A stretch of DNA of 64,000 nt from Lichenicola cladoniae (GTDB lineage Bacteria; Pseudomonadota; Alphaproteobacteria; Acetobacterales; Acetobacteraceae), in NCBI RefSeq assembly GCF_013201075.1, contig NZ_CP053708.1, forward strand, positions 1 through 64,000. Reading direction: 5' to 3'. Made by a program: the position numbers and the translations under genes. This document shows positions 28,981 through 38,577 of the stretch, piece after piece. The notes under the pieces were generated by a model. That model saw nothing but the letters and a program-made list of their open reading frames with translations, did no database searches and was not told where the DNA came from. Every line of letters begins with the position of its first letter. Positions within the stretch are counted from its first letter, which is position 1.

Positions 28981-31560
28981 CTAGCTTCCCTCGGCTGCCG
29001 GATCAACCAGATCGAAGAAGGGCTGGCGGTCGACGGTGAAATGCTTGCTGTAGAACGGGTCGCGGCTGTAGAGCGGCTTGGCGCCCCAGCGTTCCTGCAT
29101 CGTGTGGGTTTCCGCGTAAAAGCGCGCCTCGTGTTCCGGTCGGTCGTCGCTGCCGCGGGACAGGCTCTCGTGATGATAGGCTACGAACTCGGCGCACCAA
29201 ACGATGCGCCAGCCGGCGTCGCGCACTTTCAGGCACAGATCCACGTCGTTGTAGGCGACCTTGAGGTGTTCCTCGTCGAAGCCGCCGACCATGCGGAACA
29301 GGTCGGCCCGGATCAGCATGCCGGCCGCGGTGACAGCGGACACTTCGTGGCTGAGCATGGCGCGGCCGATATAGCCGTAGTCGGTGATCGGCGCACCACG
29401 ATGCACATGGGCCGCGACCCCGGCCGGGCCGACGACCACGCCCGCATGCTGGATGGTGTCGTTCGGATACAGGAACTTGCCGCCGACAATGCCGATGTCC
29501 GGCGCCGCGAGGGCCTCGCCGACGATGGTCCTGAGCCAGTCCTTCTGCCCGACGAAAACGTCGTTGTTCATGAAGAAGAAGAACTCGGCGTCGTTGTCCC
29601 GGGTGGCCAGGTTGTTCAGCCGCGAATAGTTGAAATCCTCCTCGACCGTCAGGACCCGCACCCGCTTGAGCTTCGAGACCCGTCGGCAGAAATCCACCGC
29701 TTCCCGTGTTACCGACCAGTTATCGACCAGGACGATGTCGAACGACTTGTAGTCGGTGAAGGCCAGCAGGGCGTCGAGGCACTTCTGCGTCGTTTCCACC
29801 TGGTCCTTGAACGGGATGATGATCGACACGTGCGGCTGGGTTTTCTGCAGCCACTTGATCCCGTAGAGCGTGAGGCCACGGATCGAGCTGACGTCGGCCT
29901 TGACGCCGCGTCGCTTCAGATGATCGCCAACGGCCTTCACGCCGGCGTCGATGGCATAGGATTTGTTGCCGATAGTCACCGCAGTCGAGTTCGGGGTCTT
30001 GCGCCAGTGGTAGAGCACTTCCGGCACATGATGGATCTCGGTCGCCGGGATCAGCTCGACCAGCCGCAGGATCAGGTCATGGTCCTGGGCGCCATCATAG
30101 ACCGGACGTAGATCGCCCACGGTTTTCAACGAGGCGGTCTCCACGAACAGCAGATGGCAGATGTAGTTGCAGCCAAGAAGGTAACGGTAATTATAGTCGG
30201 GCTTGAGGTTCGGTTCGAGGAAGTAGCCGGCCTGGTCTATCTTGTCCTCGTCGGAATACAGCATCCTAGCGCCGGTCGACTGGGCTGCCCGGACCATCAT
30301 CTCGATCGCGACATCGACCAGAAGATCGTCATGGTCGAAGAACGCGACGTAGTCGCCACGCACGTCGGCGAGGCCGGCATTGGTCGCGCCGCTGATGCCG
30401 AGGTTCTTTTTGAGGGTGACGACGCGGATGCGCGGGTCCTGTTCGCAATACCTGGCGATGCGCGCGGCAATTTCGGGCGACTTGGCCCCGTCATCGACGA
30501 TGACGAGTTCCCAGTCGCGATAGGTCTGCGCGATCACCGAGTCCACCGCCGCGGTGAAGTCCGACATCATCGGCTTGTAGGTAGGGCAGAGGATGCTCAC
30601 CAGCGGCTGGGAAGCGGCCGGCGTCCGTCCGGCTTCCCGTGCACGATCGGCCGAGACGCGGGCGCGCAGGCGGTCATAGTAGCGCCGTGCCCAGCGATCG
30701 TAGTCGCCGAGGCTGTAGGAGGGTTTCGGCACCACGTCTGACACGTCGGTCCGCAGCCGGGTGATCTCGCCGTGCAGCCGCTCCACCTTGGCCTGGATCT
30801 CGAGCAGCCGGGCCTCGAGCTGGTCGTCGACCAGCGTGGTGGTCAGCGGGCTGCCGGCGAGCTCGACATCGTCCGGAGTGACGACGAAGCGGAACGTCTG
30901 TTGCCCGCCCCTGCGGAACGAGTTCGGCAGAACTATTTCGAAACCGCAATTAGGATCGCCACCCAGGGCGGCGGCCACGTCGCCACGATACCGGTCGGCC
31001 TTCACCTGCGCCACGCGCAGGCCGTTCGCCGTCACCAGGATATGGCAGCCACCGGTCCGCTCCTGCGTCACCGTATCGAGCTTCTGCACCCAGCCGCGCA
31101 GTGCACCCTGCTTCATGCCGTCGAGATAGCTCTGGAATTCATAGAGCCGATGCAGCGTGAACGCACACTCCTCGTGCATCAGGTCCGACTCGATTGCATC
31201 GAGCTGCGGCACGATGGCACGATCGCCGAAGCGGAACGACAGGGTGTGCGGGTGACCGTCCACGAAATTTTGCGGCAGCGTGAAGGTGAAGCCGAGATAA
31301 CCGGTCGGATGACCGAGCGCCTTCTGCACGTCCTCGCGCAGCTCGTCGCATGTGACCAGGCCGACTTCCTGGTAGTCGATCAGCACATGCAGGAACGTGG
31401 GCTCGGTTGGATTGCGTGTGTTTACAGCCCAGCCCTTTGCAACACCGGCGGAGAAGGAGTCGACGTAGCCGAGGAAGGTTGCCGTCTTGGCACGCGACGA
31501 AGCCGCCGTCTCGACGATCCGTAGTCTGGTGGTGACCACCTGGGCCTTCTCCTGCGGCAT
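28981..31560 (-). CDS. double-domain glycosyltransferase (two GT2 domains)
   Basis: An 859-residue protein. Residues 1-260 form an unfamiliar beta-rich region of two similar-looking parts (each with a YLGF or CGFE-like motif). A short coiled coil (about 265-290, EIQAKVERLHGEITRLRTDV) follows. Then come two family-2 glycosyltransferase domains: the first (about 325-560) with VSILCPTYKP and the metal motif FFDHDD, the second (about 590-830) with VSIIIPFKDQ and the MNNDVF motif. Such tandem enzymes add sugars to surface polysaccharides. It starts 30 bp after hpnG in the same direction and may belong to the hopanoid operon. Acceptor unknown. Confidence 0.82.
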   Translation of the reverse strand: MPQEKAQVVTTRLRIVETAASSRAKTATFLGYVDSFSAGVAKGWAVNTRNPTEPTFLHVLIDYQEVGLVTCDELREDVQKALGHPTGYLGFTFTLPQNFVDGHPHTLSFRFGDRAIVPQLDAIESDLMHEECAFTLHRLYEFQSYLDGMKQGALRGWVQKLDTVTQERTGGCHILVTANGLRVAQVKADRYRGDVAAALGGDPNCGFEIVLPNSFRRGGQQTFRFVVTPDDVELAGSPLTTTLVDDQLEARLLEIQAKVERLHGEITRLRTDVSDVVPKPSYSLGDYDRWARRYYDRLRARVSADRAREAGRTPAASQPLVSILCPTYKPMMSDFTAAVDSVIAQTYRDWELVIVDDGAKSPEIAARIARYCEQDPRIRVVTLKKNLGISGATNAGLADVRGDYVAFFDHDDLLVDVAIEMMVRAAQSTGARMLYSDEDKIDQAGYFLEPNLKPDYNYRYLLGCNYICHLLFVETASLKTVGDLRPVYDGAQDHDLILRLVELIPATEIHHVPEVLYHWRKTPNSTAVTIGNKSYAIDAGVKAVGDHLKRRGVKADVSSIRGLTLYGIKWLQKTQPHVSIIIPFKDQVETTQKCLDALLAFTDYKSFDIVLVDNWSVTREAVDFCRRVSKLKRVRVLTVEEDFNYSRLNNLATRDNDAEFFFFMNNDVFVGQKDWLRTIVGEALAAPDIGIVGGKFLYPNDTIQHAGVVVGPAGVAAHVHRGAPITDYGYIGRAMLSHEVSAVTAAGMLIRADLFRMVGGFDEEHLKVAYNDVDLCLKVRDAGWRIVWCAEFVAYHHESLSRGSDDRPEHEARFYAETHTMQERWGAKPLYSRDPFYSKHFTVDRQPFFDLVDPAAEGS

Positions 31561-31590
31561 CCGATGCCTCCGGCGATCGTTATAGTATCG

Positions 31591-32253
31591 TTAGTAATCT
31601 AGCGAGCCCGTTCGTGATTTTAGAAGGGCGGTCTTTGCCCGGCTTGCGTCCCGCCCCAGCGCCAGCAGGGCGGCGATCTGGCTCGGCTGACGGAGAATAG
31701 ACCTCGAAAGGTTAACAATCTGTAGCGTCCCGTCCGGCTGCAGTGCGATGCAGGCGGCCGGCGGGAGCGTGCGCTCGGCAGGATCGCAGACCGCACGCAG
31801 CACCGCGAAGGGCAGGCCGGCCGCTTCGGCTGCGAGCGCCACCGGTCCGCTTTCCATATCGAGCGATCGGCAGCCGGTCCGGGCGAGCAGGTCCGCCTTG
31901 GCGGCGCTGCTGGCGACCAGCACGTCGCTATGCAGCAGCGGGCCGGTCGCTCCGGGCCCGAGCAGGGAGCGCAGGGACGGGTCGGTTGCCAAATGCCGCC
32001 CGTCCACCAGGATCGCGTCGGGCACCAGCAGGTCGCCGGGATGGAGCGCAGGGTCGAGGCCGGCGGCCAGTCCGAAGCTGAGCAGGCGGGTGGCTCCCTG
32101 CGCCACCAGCCCGGACACCGCCCGGTCGGCGCCGGCGCGGGTGGCGCCGCTGATGCCGACCAGCGCGGCGGGGAAGAGGCGGCGCGCCAGTTTCGCCTCG
32201 GCCTTCAGCCCGACCACGACGCCGAGCCCGGACAGCCCGAGATGTCCGGTCAT
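31591..32253 (-). CDS. hpnG: hopanoid-associated phosphorylase HpnG
   Basis: HpnG is a nucleoside-phosphorylase-fold enzyme that removes adenine from adenosylhopane to give a ribosylhopane intermediate. The 220-residue product starts with MTGHLGLSGLGVVVGLKAEA and shows the phosphorylase-type GISGATRAGADRAV phosphate loop and the SLDMESGPVALAA ribose-binding region. I start at ATG 32253, 5 bp after the shc stop; the same frame continues upstream inside shc but only as antisense noise. The enzyme HpnH, which makes adenosylhopane, is not in this window. Confidence 0.85.
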   Translation of the reverse strand: MTGHLGLSGLGVVVGLKAEAKLARRLFPAALVGISGATRAGADRAVSGLVAQGATRLLSFGLAAGLDPALHPGDLLVPDAILVDGRHLATDPSLRSLLGPGATGPLLHSDVLVASSAAKADLLARTGCRSLDMESGPVALAAEAAGLPFAVLRAVCDPAERTLPPAACIALQPDGTLQIVNLSRSILRQPSQIAALLALGRDASRAKTALLKSRTGSLDY

Positions 32254-32258
32254 CGGGA

Positions 32259-34250
32259 CTAGAAGCCGTGCGAGACGCGGCTGCTGTTGCTGCGGCCGAG
32301 GTTGCGATAGCGCGACAGCGCCATCAGCGGGAAGAACAGCCGGTAGCCGTGGTAGCGCAGGTAGAACACGCGCGGAAAACCGACCGCGTTGTAGGGCTGC
32401 TCCTGCCACTCGCCGTCCGCTTCCTGGGTCGCGGTCAGCATCGCGATCCCGCGCGCCACGGCCGGATGGTCGCGCCGCTCCGCCGCCATCAGTCCGAGCA
32501 ACGCCCAACCGGTCTGGGAGGGAAGGCTGGCATGATACCGGCCCGGCTCCGCTCCCTCGAACGTCGCGCAATCCTCGCCCCAGCCCCCGTCGGGCTGCTG
32601 GATCGACACCAGCCAGTTCACCGCCCGGACCACCATCGGGTCCGCCGGCGATACGCCCACCGCGTTGAGGGCGCACAGCACCGACCAGGTGCCGTAGATG
32701 TAGTTGGTGCCCCAGCGGCCGAACCAGCTTCCGTCCGGTTCCTGTTCGCGCCGCAGGTAGGCGATGCCCCGGTCGATCACCGGACGGTCTTCGATGTGGC
32801 CGAGCTGGCCCAGGAACGAAAGGCATCGCGCGGTCACGTCGGCGGTCGGCGGATCCAGCAATGCGCCGTGGTCGGAGAACGGGATGTGGTTGAGGATCTG
32901 CGTGTCGTTGTCTATGTCGAACGCGCCCCAGCCGCCGTTCGTGCTCTGCATGCCGATGATCCAGCGACGCGCGCGCACCAGCGCCTCGACATTGCCGTCC
33001 GCATCGTGGCGATGCAGCAGCATGCCGACGACGGCGGTATCGTCCACATCCGGGTAGTATGCGTTGTTGTACTGGAACGCCCAGCCGCCCGGGTCGAGCG
33101 TCGGATTGCGGATCGCCCAGTCGCCCTTCACGTCGAGCACCTGCCGCTCGCGCAGCCAGGCCGACGCCGCATCCAGCGCGGCCGGAACCGGCAGCACGCC
33201 TTCCTCGGGAGGCCCATCCATGTCCGCTTCCGCCATGGCGTGGCCGGCCAGGCTGGTGTCCCAGATCGGCGAGACGCAGGGCTGGCAATAGGTCTCGTCG
33301 CCCTGGTCGACCAGCAGCCGGCGGATCGCCTCCCAGGCCATGGCGGCGTCCGGATGGTCGGCCGGCACGCCGAGCGCGTCGTGCATCATCACCGTGTTGG
33401 CCATGGCCGGATAGATCGCACCGAGCCCGTCCAGGCCGTTCAGCCGTGTCTCGATGAAGCTGCGTGCCACCCCGATCGCATGGTTGCGGACCGCGGCGGG
33501 CATACGCCGGTCGAACGGCCGGATCAGGCTGTCGATCGCCTTGAACACCGGTCCCCAGGCCGAGCGATATGGTCCGCGTATCCAGTCGCGGACCTCGGAA
33601 GGCGGCACCCGGAACAGCTCCTGCACCCGGACACCGCGCGGATTCCGCGCACGCGGGTGCAGCGCGCCCAGCACCAGCATCGGAGTCACCACGGTGCGGG
33701 ACCAGTAGGACATGTTCCAGATGTTGAAGAAGAACCATTTCGGCAGCAGGATGATCTCGACCGGCATGCAGGGCACGCCGTGCCAGGGCACCTCGCCGAA
33801 CAGGGCAAGCTGGAACCGGGTGAACACGTTGCTGCGTTCGGCACCACCGGCTGCCAGGATAGCCTCGCGCGCCCGGACCATGTGCGGTGCGTCCGGATCG
33901 TCGCCCAGCATCTTCAGCGCGAAATAGGCTTTCACGCTGGCCGAAAGGTCGAACCTGCCCTCATAGTACAGGGGCCAGCCGCCATGCGTGCCCTGGATGC
34001 GCCGCAGGTAGACGCCGATGCGTGCCTCGACCGCGGGATCGATCCGATCGAGATAATGCTCGAGCAGCAGGTATTCGGCAGGAATGGTGGCATCGGCCTC
34101 GAGATCGAACAGCCAATGCCCGTCGGGCTGCTGCCGGCGACCCAGCGCCGACCGGCCACGATCGATCGCGCGGCTCAGCACCGTGTCGGATGGCTCGGCC
34201 GTTTCGTCGAAAACGACAGCCTCTCGTTCTTGCACGGTGCCTAGCACCAT
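32259..34250 (-). CDS. shc: squalene-hopene cyclase
   Basis: Shc cyclises squalene to hopene/hopanol at the inner membrane, the committed hopanoid step. The 663-residue protein has the squalene-cyclase QW repeats (for example QPDGHWLF near 43 and GWGEDCATFEG near 550) and the catalytic DVDDTA near residue 400. The order hpnE-shc-hpnG and spacing (5 bp to hpnG, 65 bp after hpnE) point to one operon. The family end YHGYRLFFPLMALSRY is present. Confidence 0.96.
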   Translation of the reverse strand: MVLGTVQEREAVVFDETAEPSDTVLSRAIDRGRSALGRRQQPDGHWLFDLEADATIPAEYLLLEHYLDRIDPAVEARIGVYLRRIQGTHGGWPLYYEGRFDLSASVKAYFALKMLGDDPDAPHMVRAREAILAAGGAERSNVFTRFQLALFGEVPWHGVPCMPVEIILLPKWFFFNIWNMSYWSRTVVTPMLVLGALHPRARNPRGVRVQELFRVPPSEVRDWIRGPYRSAWGPVFKAIDSLIRPFDRRMPAAVRNHAIGVARSFIETRLNGLDGLGAIYPAMANTVMMHDALGVPADHPDAAMAWEAIRRLLVDQGDETYCQPCVSPIWDTSLAGHAMAEADMDGPPEEGVLPVPAALDAASAWLRERQVLDVKGDWAIRNPTLDPGGWAFQYNNAYYPDVDDTAVVGMLLHRHDADGNVEALVRARRWIIGMQSTNGGWGAFDIDNDTQILNHIPFSDHGALLDPPTADVTARCLSFLGQLGHIEDRPVIDRGIAYLRREQEPDGSWFGRWGTNYIYGTWSVLCALNAVGVSPADPMVVRAVNWLVSIQQPDGGWGEDCATFEGAEPGRYHASLPSQTGWALLGLMAAERRDHPAVARGIAMLTATQEADGEWQEQPYNAVGFPRVFYLRYHGYRLFFPLMALSRYRNLGRSNSSRVSHGF

Positions 34251-34315
34251 GACCGCTCCAGCCTGCGTATGGCCGGGGCGTACTGATGAAGTTCGATCAT
34301 CGGTATCCGCTCAGG

Positions 34316-35623
34316 TCAGTGGCGGCCGGCAACCTGGGTCAACGCCCTGGCCGCGACCAAGCCGGACCTCATTGCACCTTCGATCGTGGCCGGCAAGCCT
34401 GTCGCGGTCCAGTCGCCAGCCAGCATGAGGTTGGGCACACTGGTGAGGCACTGCGGCCGCAGCCGCTCCTGCGCCGGAGTCGCCGCGAAGGTCGCGCGCT
34501 TCTCACGCACCACGCGGTAGAGCGGTGGCGCCTCGGGGAGGGCCGTTCCCGGCTTCAGGTAGGGGGACACCACCGCACGCACCTCGCGCCAGATCGAGAG
34601 GGCGAGCGATTCCGGCGTACGATCGGCCAGATGGTTGGCGGCACTCACCGTCACCGACAGGATACCCGGCTTGACGAACACCCATTCCGCCAGGCCGCCG
34701 ACCACGCCTGCAAAGCGGGCGCGGGCGAGGTCGCCGGTCACCTGGTCCAGCACGTCGGCGCGATAATGCAGGTTGAGGATGCTTTCGAACTGGTCCGGCG
34801 CGGTCAGGTCCGGCAGCACGCCAGCAGTAAGGTCGCGTACCGATTGCGCCGGCACCGCCAGGATCATCTGGTCGCCCGGTCCCAGATCGACCTGGCCCTC
34901 GGGCAGCAGCATGGTGCCGACTCGTCCATGCACCAGCCCCAGGCCCGCGACGCGGCAGCCGGTGCGGATGGTCACGCCGAGGCTGCGCAGCCGCACCAGC
35001 GCCGGGTCGACCAGGCTCTCGGACAGGCCTTCGGCCGGGAACCAGGGCACGCACGCGGCACCGCCCTTGGCCATGCTCTCGCGCATGACCGCACCCATCA
35101 GCGCCGCGCTGCCGATCTCGGGCCGGGTGTTCAGTACCGAGACGGCGAGCGGGATCATCAGCCGGTCGGCGAGCGCGCCCGGCTCCAGGCACTCGGAAAT
35201 GGTCCGGTTGGGGCCGGCGCGCATCAGCTTGAGCAGGCCCACCAGTTCGCCCAGGCGCATGCCGGGAACCCGCCGGCGCTTCGAGAACACCCACCAGGGG
35301 ATCCGCCCGGCCGACAGGCGCACCGTCCAGTCGAGCCCGGCGGCGAGATCGTGAAACGGGAAGATCGGCGCGCCGGGTCCGACCAGCGTGTTCCTGGCAC
35401 CGATGCGATCGAGATAGGCGAAGACGGTCTCGTTGGCCGACAGCAGCAGATGGTTGCCGTTATCGAGGCGGCAGCCGAGCAGCTTGTCGTCGTAGGACCG
35501 CGCCCGTCCGCCGCAGGCCGGCCCACCCTCGTAGATCGCGACCCGGCGTCCGGCTTCCGCCAGTTCCAGCGCCGCACTCAGGGCCGCCAGGCCGCCGCCG
35601 ACGATATGGACCGTGCCTGCCAT
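34316..35623 (-). CDS. hpnE: hydroxysqualene dehydroxylase HpnE
   Basis: HpnE is an FAD-dependent amine-oxidase-fold enzyme that turns hydroxysqualene into squalene. The 435-residue product opens with the FAD loop VHIVGGGLAALSAALELAEAG and has the late LMLAGDWTATGLPATIEGA block near the C-terminus. The ATG at 35623 stands 2 bp after the hpnD stop, and the conserved part begins at once, which decides the start although the frame is open further upstream. It acts after HpnC and HpnD. Confidence 0.93.
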   Translation of the reverse strand: MAGTVHIVGGGLAALSAALELAEAGRRVAIYEGGPACGGRARSYDDKLLGCRLDNGNHLLLSANETVFAYLDRIGARNTLVGPGAPIFPFHDLAAGLDWTVRLSAGRIPWWVFSKRRRVPGMRLGELVGLLKLMRAGPNRTISECLEPGALADRLMIPLAVSVLNTRPEIGSAALMGAVMRESMAKGGAACVPWFPAEGLSESLVDPALVRLRSLGVTIRTGCRVAGLGLVHGRVGTMLLPEGQVDLGPGDQMILAVPAQSVRDLTAGVLPDLTAPDQFESILNLHYRADVLDQVTGDLARARFAGVVGGLAEWVFVKPGILSVTVSAANHLADRTPESLALSIWREVRAVVSPYLKPGTALPEAPPLYRVVREKRATFAATPAQERLRPQCLTSVPNLMLAGDWTATGLPATIEGAMRSGLVAARALTQVAGRH

Positions 35624-35625
35624 GC

Positions 35626-36486
35626 TCAGGCCGGGACCAGGGCGCGCAGCCCGATCAGCAGCTTGCGCCAGGCCGGCACCGATAGGCGCCTGGACGGCTC
35701 GCGCCAGTCTGCCTTCACCAGCGTCGACAGGATCGCCGCGTAGCTTGCCGCCATCAGCCGCGCCGGGCGCATCGCCTTGCGGTCGCACAGCCGCATCGCC
35801 GCACGGGCGGCCACGAAATGCAGCTTCGCCCTGGCCGCGATGATCCGGCAGGCGGCGGGCAGCGAGGGGGAGACCAGGGCCGCTTCCGGGTCGAGCGGCA
35901 CACCGCATCGGGTGAGCACCTCGCGCGGCAAGTACAGCCGTCCGCGCTCCGCATCCTCGCCGAGGTCACGCAGGATATTGGTCAGCTGCAGCGCCCGCCC
36001 GAGATGGAAAGCCACCTGGTCGGCCTCTGCGGACGAATCGCCGAAGGCCCGCACCGAGAGGCGTCCGACGGCGGACGCGGCGCGGTCGCAATAGAGATCC
36101 AGCGTGGCGAGGTCGGGTGCGACGATCACCTCCTCGGCATCCATCTGCATGCCGTCGATCACCGCGGCGAAATCGGTTTCGCGCAGGTCGTAGCGCTCGA
36201 TCGAGGCGGTGAGCACCCGGTCCAGCGGATCGGCGGCACAACCCTCGTAGAGGCCGGCGATGCGGCCGCGCCACTCCTGCAGCCGCGGCAGCTTGGCGTC
36301 GAACGGGAGGTCCTCGTCGGCTACGTCGTCGACCAGCCGGCAGAAGGCATAGATCGCGAACATCGCGTAGCGGCGGTCCGGCGGCAGGACGCCCATGCCA
36401 CGTGCGAACGACGTGCCCGAGCGGCGCACGATCTGTTCCACGACCTGCAGGTCGTCCGGCGCGCAGTCCAGCGGGGTCTGGCTCAT
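35626..36486 (-). CDS. hpnD: presqualene diphosphate synthase HpnD
   Basis: HpnD joins two farnesyl diphosphates to presqualene diphosphate. The 286-residue protein is a trans-isoprenyl (squalene/phytoene synthase) fold with the two aspartate-rich motifs: FCRLVDDVADED near 60 and LTNILRDLGEDAERGRLYLP near 180. I start at 36486 (MSQTPLDCAPDD); the frame upstream is open but not conserved. It is separated from hpnC by 16 bp and from hpnE by 2 bp. Confidence 0.93.
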   Translation of the reverse strand: MSQTPLDCAPDDLQVVEQIVRRSGTSFARGMGVLPPDRRYAMFAIYAFCRLVDDVADEDLPFDAKLPRLQEWRGRIAGLYEGCAADPLDRVLTASIERYDLRETDFAAVIDGMQMDAEEVIVAPDLATLDLYCDRAASAVGRLSVRAFGDSSAEADQVAFHLGRALQLTNILRDLGEDAERGRLYLPREVLTRCGVPLDPEAALVSPSLPAACRIIAARAKLHFVAARAAMRLCDRKAMRPARLMAASYAAILSTLVKADWREPSRRLSVPAWRKLLIGLRALVPA

Positions 36487-36502
36487 GCGGAGCGGTCCCG
36501 CG

Positions 36503-37405
36503 TCACAGCAGATGCCGCAAGGTGGCCAGCAGGCTGACCCCGACATCGCCGCGCGACAGCTTCACTCGTCGGGCGAGCGGGTCCTGTCGTCGTAGCCGGC
36601 GCGCCAGCCGATGCGACAATCCGACGATCACCGCGGCTTCCAGGCGCATCCGCCGGTCGGCGATCAGGCCGGGCAGGCGCGCGGCCTCACGGTTGAGCCG
36701 GTCTACCTGGTCCAGCGCCTGGTCCAGCACCTGGCGAAGCCCGGTGGTCAGGCGCTCGCCGCGAACCGACTCCACGGTCTGTCCGGCCTGTGCCAGCCAC
36801 GATTCCGGCAGGTAGCAGCGGCCAAGCTCGTCCAGGTCGGCCTTGCAGTCCTGCAGGTGGTTCAGCACCTGCAGCGCCGAGCAGAGCGCGTCCGAGGGTG
36901 CATGGGTGGCGGCGCCCTCGCCGTGCAGGTCGAGCAGGTACAGCCCGACCGGATTGGCGGAGTAGCGGCAATAATCCAGCAGCTCGGCCCAGCTCGCATA
37001 CCGGTGCTTCACGCAATCCTGCCGGAAGGCGACGATCAGGTCGGTGCCGCGGGCCGGTTCGATGCCGGTCCGGGCCAGGCTGTCACGTAGCCCCACGGCG
37101 CTGGCGATCTCGGCCCTGGTGAGGTCGGGACCGCTCTCCTGCCGGCCCAGCAGCACCGCCTGCATCGTATCCAGGCGGGCGATCTTCTGGTCGGACGGCA
37201 AAACCGCATTGTCGGCGATGTCGTCGATGGCGCGTGCGAAGGCGTAGTAGGCATGCACGTGCGGCCGCAGCGAGCGCGCGATCAGCACCGACCCGACCGG
37301 GAAATTCTCGTCCGCCTTGCCCTTGCCGGACGACACGTCGGTCGCCGATGCGGCGCCTGGCGCCCGGTCCAGGACCATATTGAGCCTCTCGGGCATCGCG
37401 CTCAT
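36503..37405 (-). CDS. hpnC: squalene synthase-like HpnC (hydroxysqualene synthase)
   Basis: HpnC converts presqualene diphosphate to hydroxysqualene. The 300-residue protein has the squalene/phytoene synthase fold with FARAIDDIADN (first Asp-rich motif) and the second, more divergent, LNHLQDCKADLDELGRCYLP. This pair HpnC/HpnD plus HpnE is the three-enzyme squalene route of bacteria. The gene overlaps hpnB by 4 bp, so translational coupling is likely. Confidence 0.92.
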   Translation of the reverse strand: MSAMPERLNMVLDRAPGAASATDVSSGKGKADENFPVGSVLIARSLRPHVHAYYAFARAIDDIADNAVLPSDQKIARLDTMQAVLLGRQESGPDLTRAEIASAVGLRDSLARTGIEPARGTDLIVAFRQDCVKHRYASWAELLDYCRYSANPVGLYLLDLHGEGAATHAPSDALCSALQVLNHLQDCKADLDELGRCYLPESWLAQAGQTVESVRGERLTTGLRQVLDQALDQVDRLNREAARLPGLIADRRMRLEAAVIVGLSHRLARRLRRQDPLARRVKLSRGDVGVSLLATLRHLL

Positions 37406-38559
37406 GCGGCGGTCACGTCCTTGCTGGCGTCACGGTAAGCCCGGCGCTTCCAGACCACCCCACGGCCACGATGATGGTCGATGGCCGATCCGATGGTCGC
37501 CAGGGTGTAGAACAGGGCGATCCCGGGCAGCAACAGCGCCCAGGCCGGGGACAGCCGGAACCGGCGCAACGTCGGCAGGAACGAACCGGTCGACAGCAGC
37601 CATGCGGCCGCCCCGATCCACCGGGCCGCCCCATGGCCGGCGAGCAGCGTCAGCAGCGGGACGATCCAGACCAGGCCCATGCCCAGCACGGTGCCGAGTA
37701 GCAGCAGCGGCGAGAACCGGAGCTGGACATAGGCGGTGCGCGCCACCATCCGCCACACATCGACCGGCGCGGGATAGGGCCGGATCGACTTCGCCAGCAT
37801 CGAATGGCCGAGCCAGATCGCGCCGCCGCTGCGCTTGACCCGGGTGGCCAGGGTCACGTCGTCGATCAGCGCGCCGCGCAGGCTCTCGATCCCGCCGATC
37901 CGGGTCAGGGCGGTGCGACGGATCAGCACGGTCCCGCCAGCCGCAGCGGCAGTCTTCGAGCGCGCGTCGTTCACCCGTCCGAACGGATAGAGAAGCTGGA
38001 AGAAGAACACGAAGGCCGGCACCAGTGCGCGTTCGGCCGGGCTCGTGCAGTTCAGCTCGACCATTTCCGATACCTGGTCGAGCCGGTCCCGCAGCGCCTT
38101 GGCGACCAGGGTGGTGACGTGCGCGCCGGCATGGGTGATGTCGGCGTCGCACAGCAGGAAGAAACCCTCCTCGCCGGGACGCAGCCTGCGTGCCTCGGCG
38201 ACGCCCTGCGCCACCGCCCATAGCTTGCCGCTCCAGCCCGGTGGCCGGGCGGCGCCGTCGAGCACAGCCAGCCGGTCGGTTCCCAGGCTGCGGGCGACCG
38301 CGCCGGTGCCGTCGCTGCTGCCGTCATCGACCAGGATGATCCGGTAGGGGCCGGGATAGTCCTGCGCCAGCAGCGACGTCAGGCACGCGGCAATCGAGTC
38401 CGCCTCGTCCCGCGCCGGGATGACCACCGCGACCGATGGCCAGCTTTTCTGGTCGGTGACCGGCACCGGACGCAGGATCGGCCCGGCCTGCCAGAACCGT
38501 CCATGCAGCCCGATCAGGCCGAGCCAGAGCAGCAGCGTCGCGATCGCCAGGATCAGCAT
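37402..38559 (-). CDS. hpnB: hopanoid biosynthesis glycosyltransferase HpnB
   Basis: HpnB is a membrane-bound family-2 glycosyltransferase always found with hopanoid genes; its substrate is not firmly known. The 385-residue protein has an N-terminal helix, a GT-A domain with VAVVIPARDEADSIAACL and LVDDGSSDGTG, the metal motif LLCDADI, and three to four C-terminal helices (from about 285). It lies 18 bp after hpnA and overlaps hpnC. Confidence 0.9.
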   Translation of the reverse strand: MLILAIATLLLWLGLIGLHGRFWQAGPILRPVPVTDQKSWPSVAVVIPARDEADSIAACLTSLLAQDYPGPYRIILVDDGSSDGTGAVARSLGTDRLAVLDGAARPPGWSGKLWAVAQGVAEARRLRPGEEGFFLLCDADITHAGAHVTTLVAKALRDRLDQVSEMVELNCTSPAERALVPAFVFFFQLLYPFGRVNDARSKTAAAAGGTVLIRRTALTRIGGIESLRGALIDDVTLATRVKRSGGAIWLGHSMLAKSIRPYPAPVDVWRMVARTAYVQLRFSPLLLLGTVLGMGLVWIVPLLTLLAGHGAARWIGAAAWLLSTGSFLPTLRRFRLSPAWALLLPGIALFYTLATIGSAIDHHRGRGVVWKRRAYRDASKDVTAA

Positions 38560-38577
38560 GGTGTCATCAGCATGGGT

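Noticed and set aside
32268-34244. 658-codon plus-strand frame across shc
   Set aside because: Antisense to the squalene-hopene cyclase; no recognisable motif.
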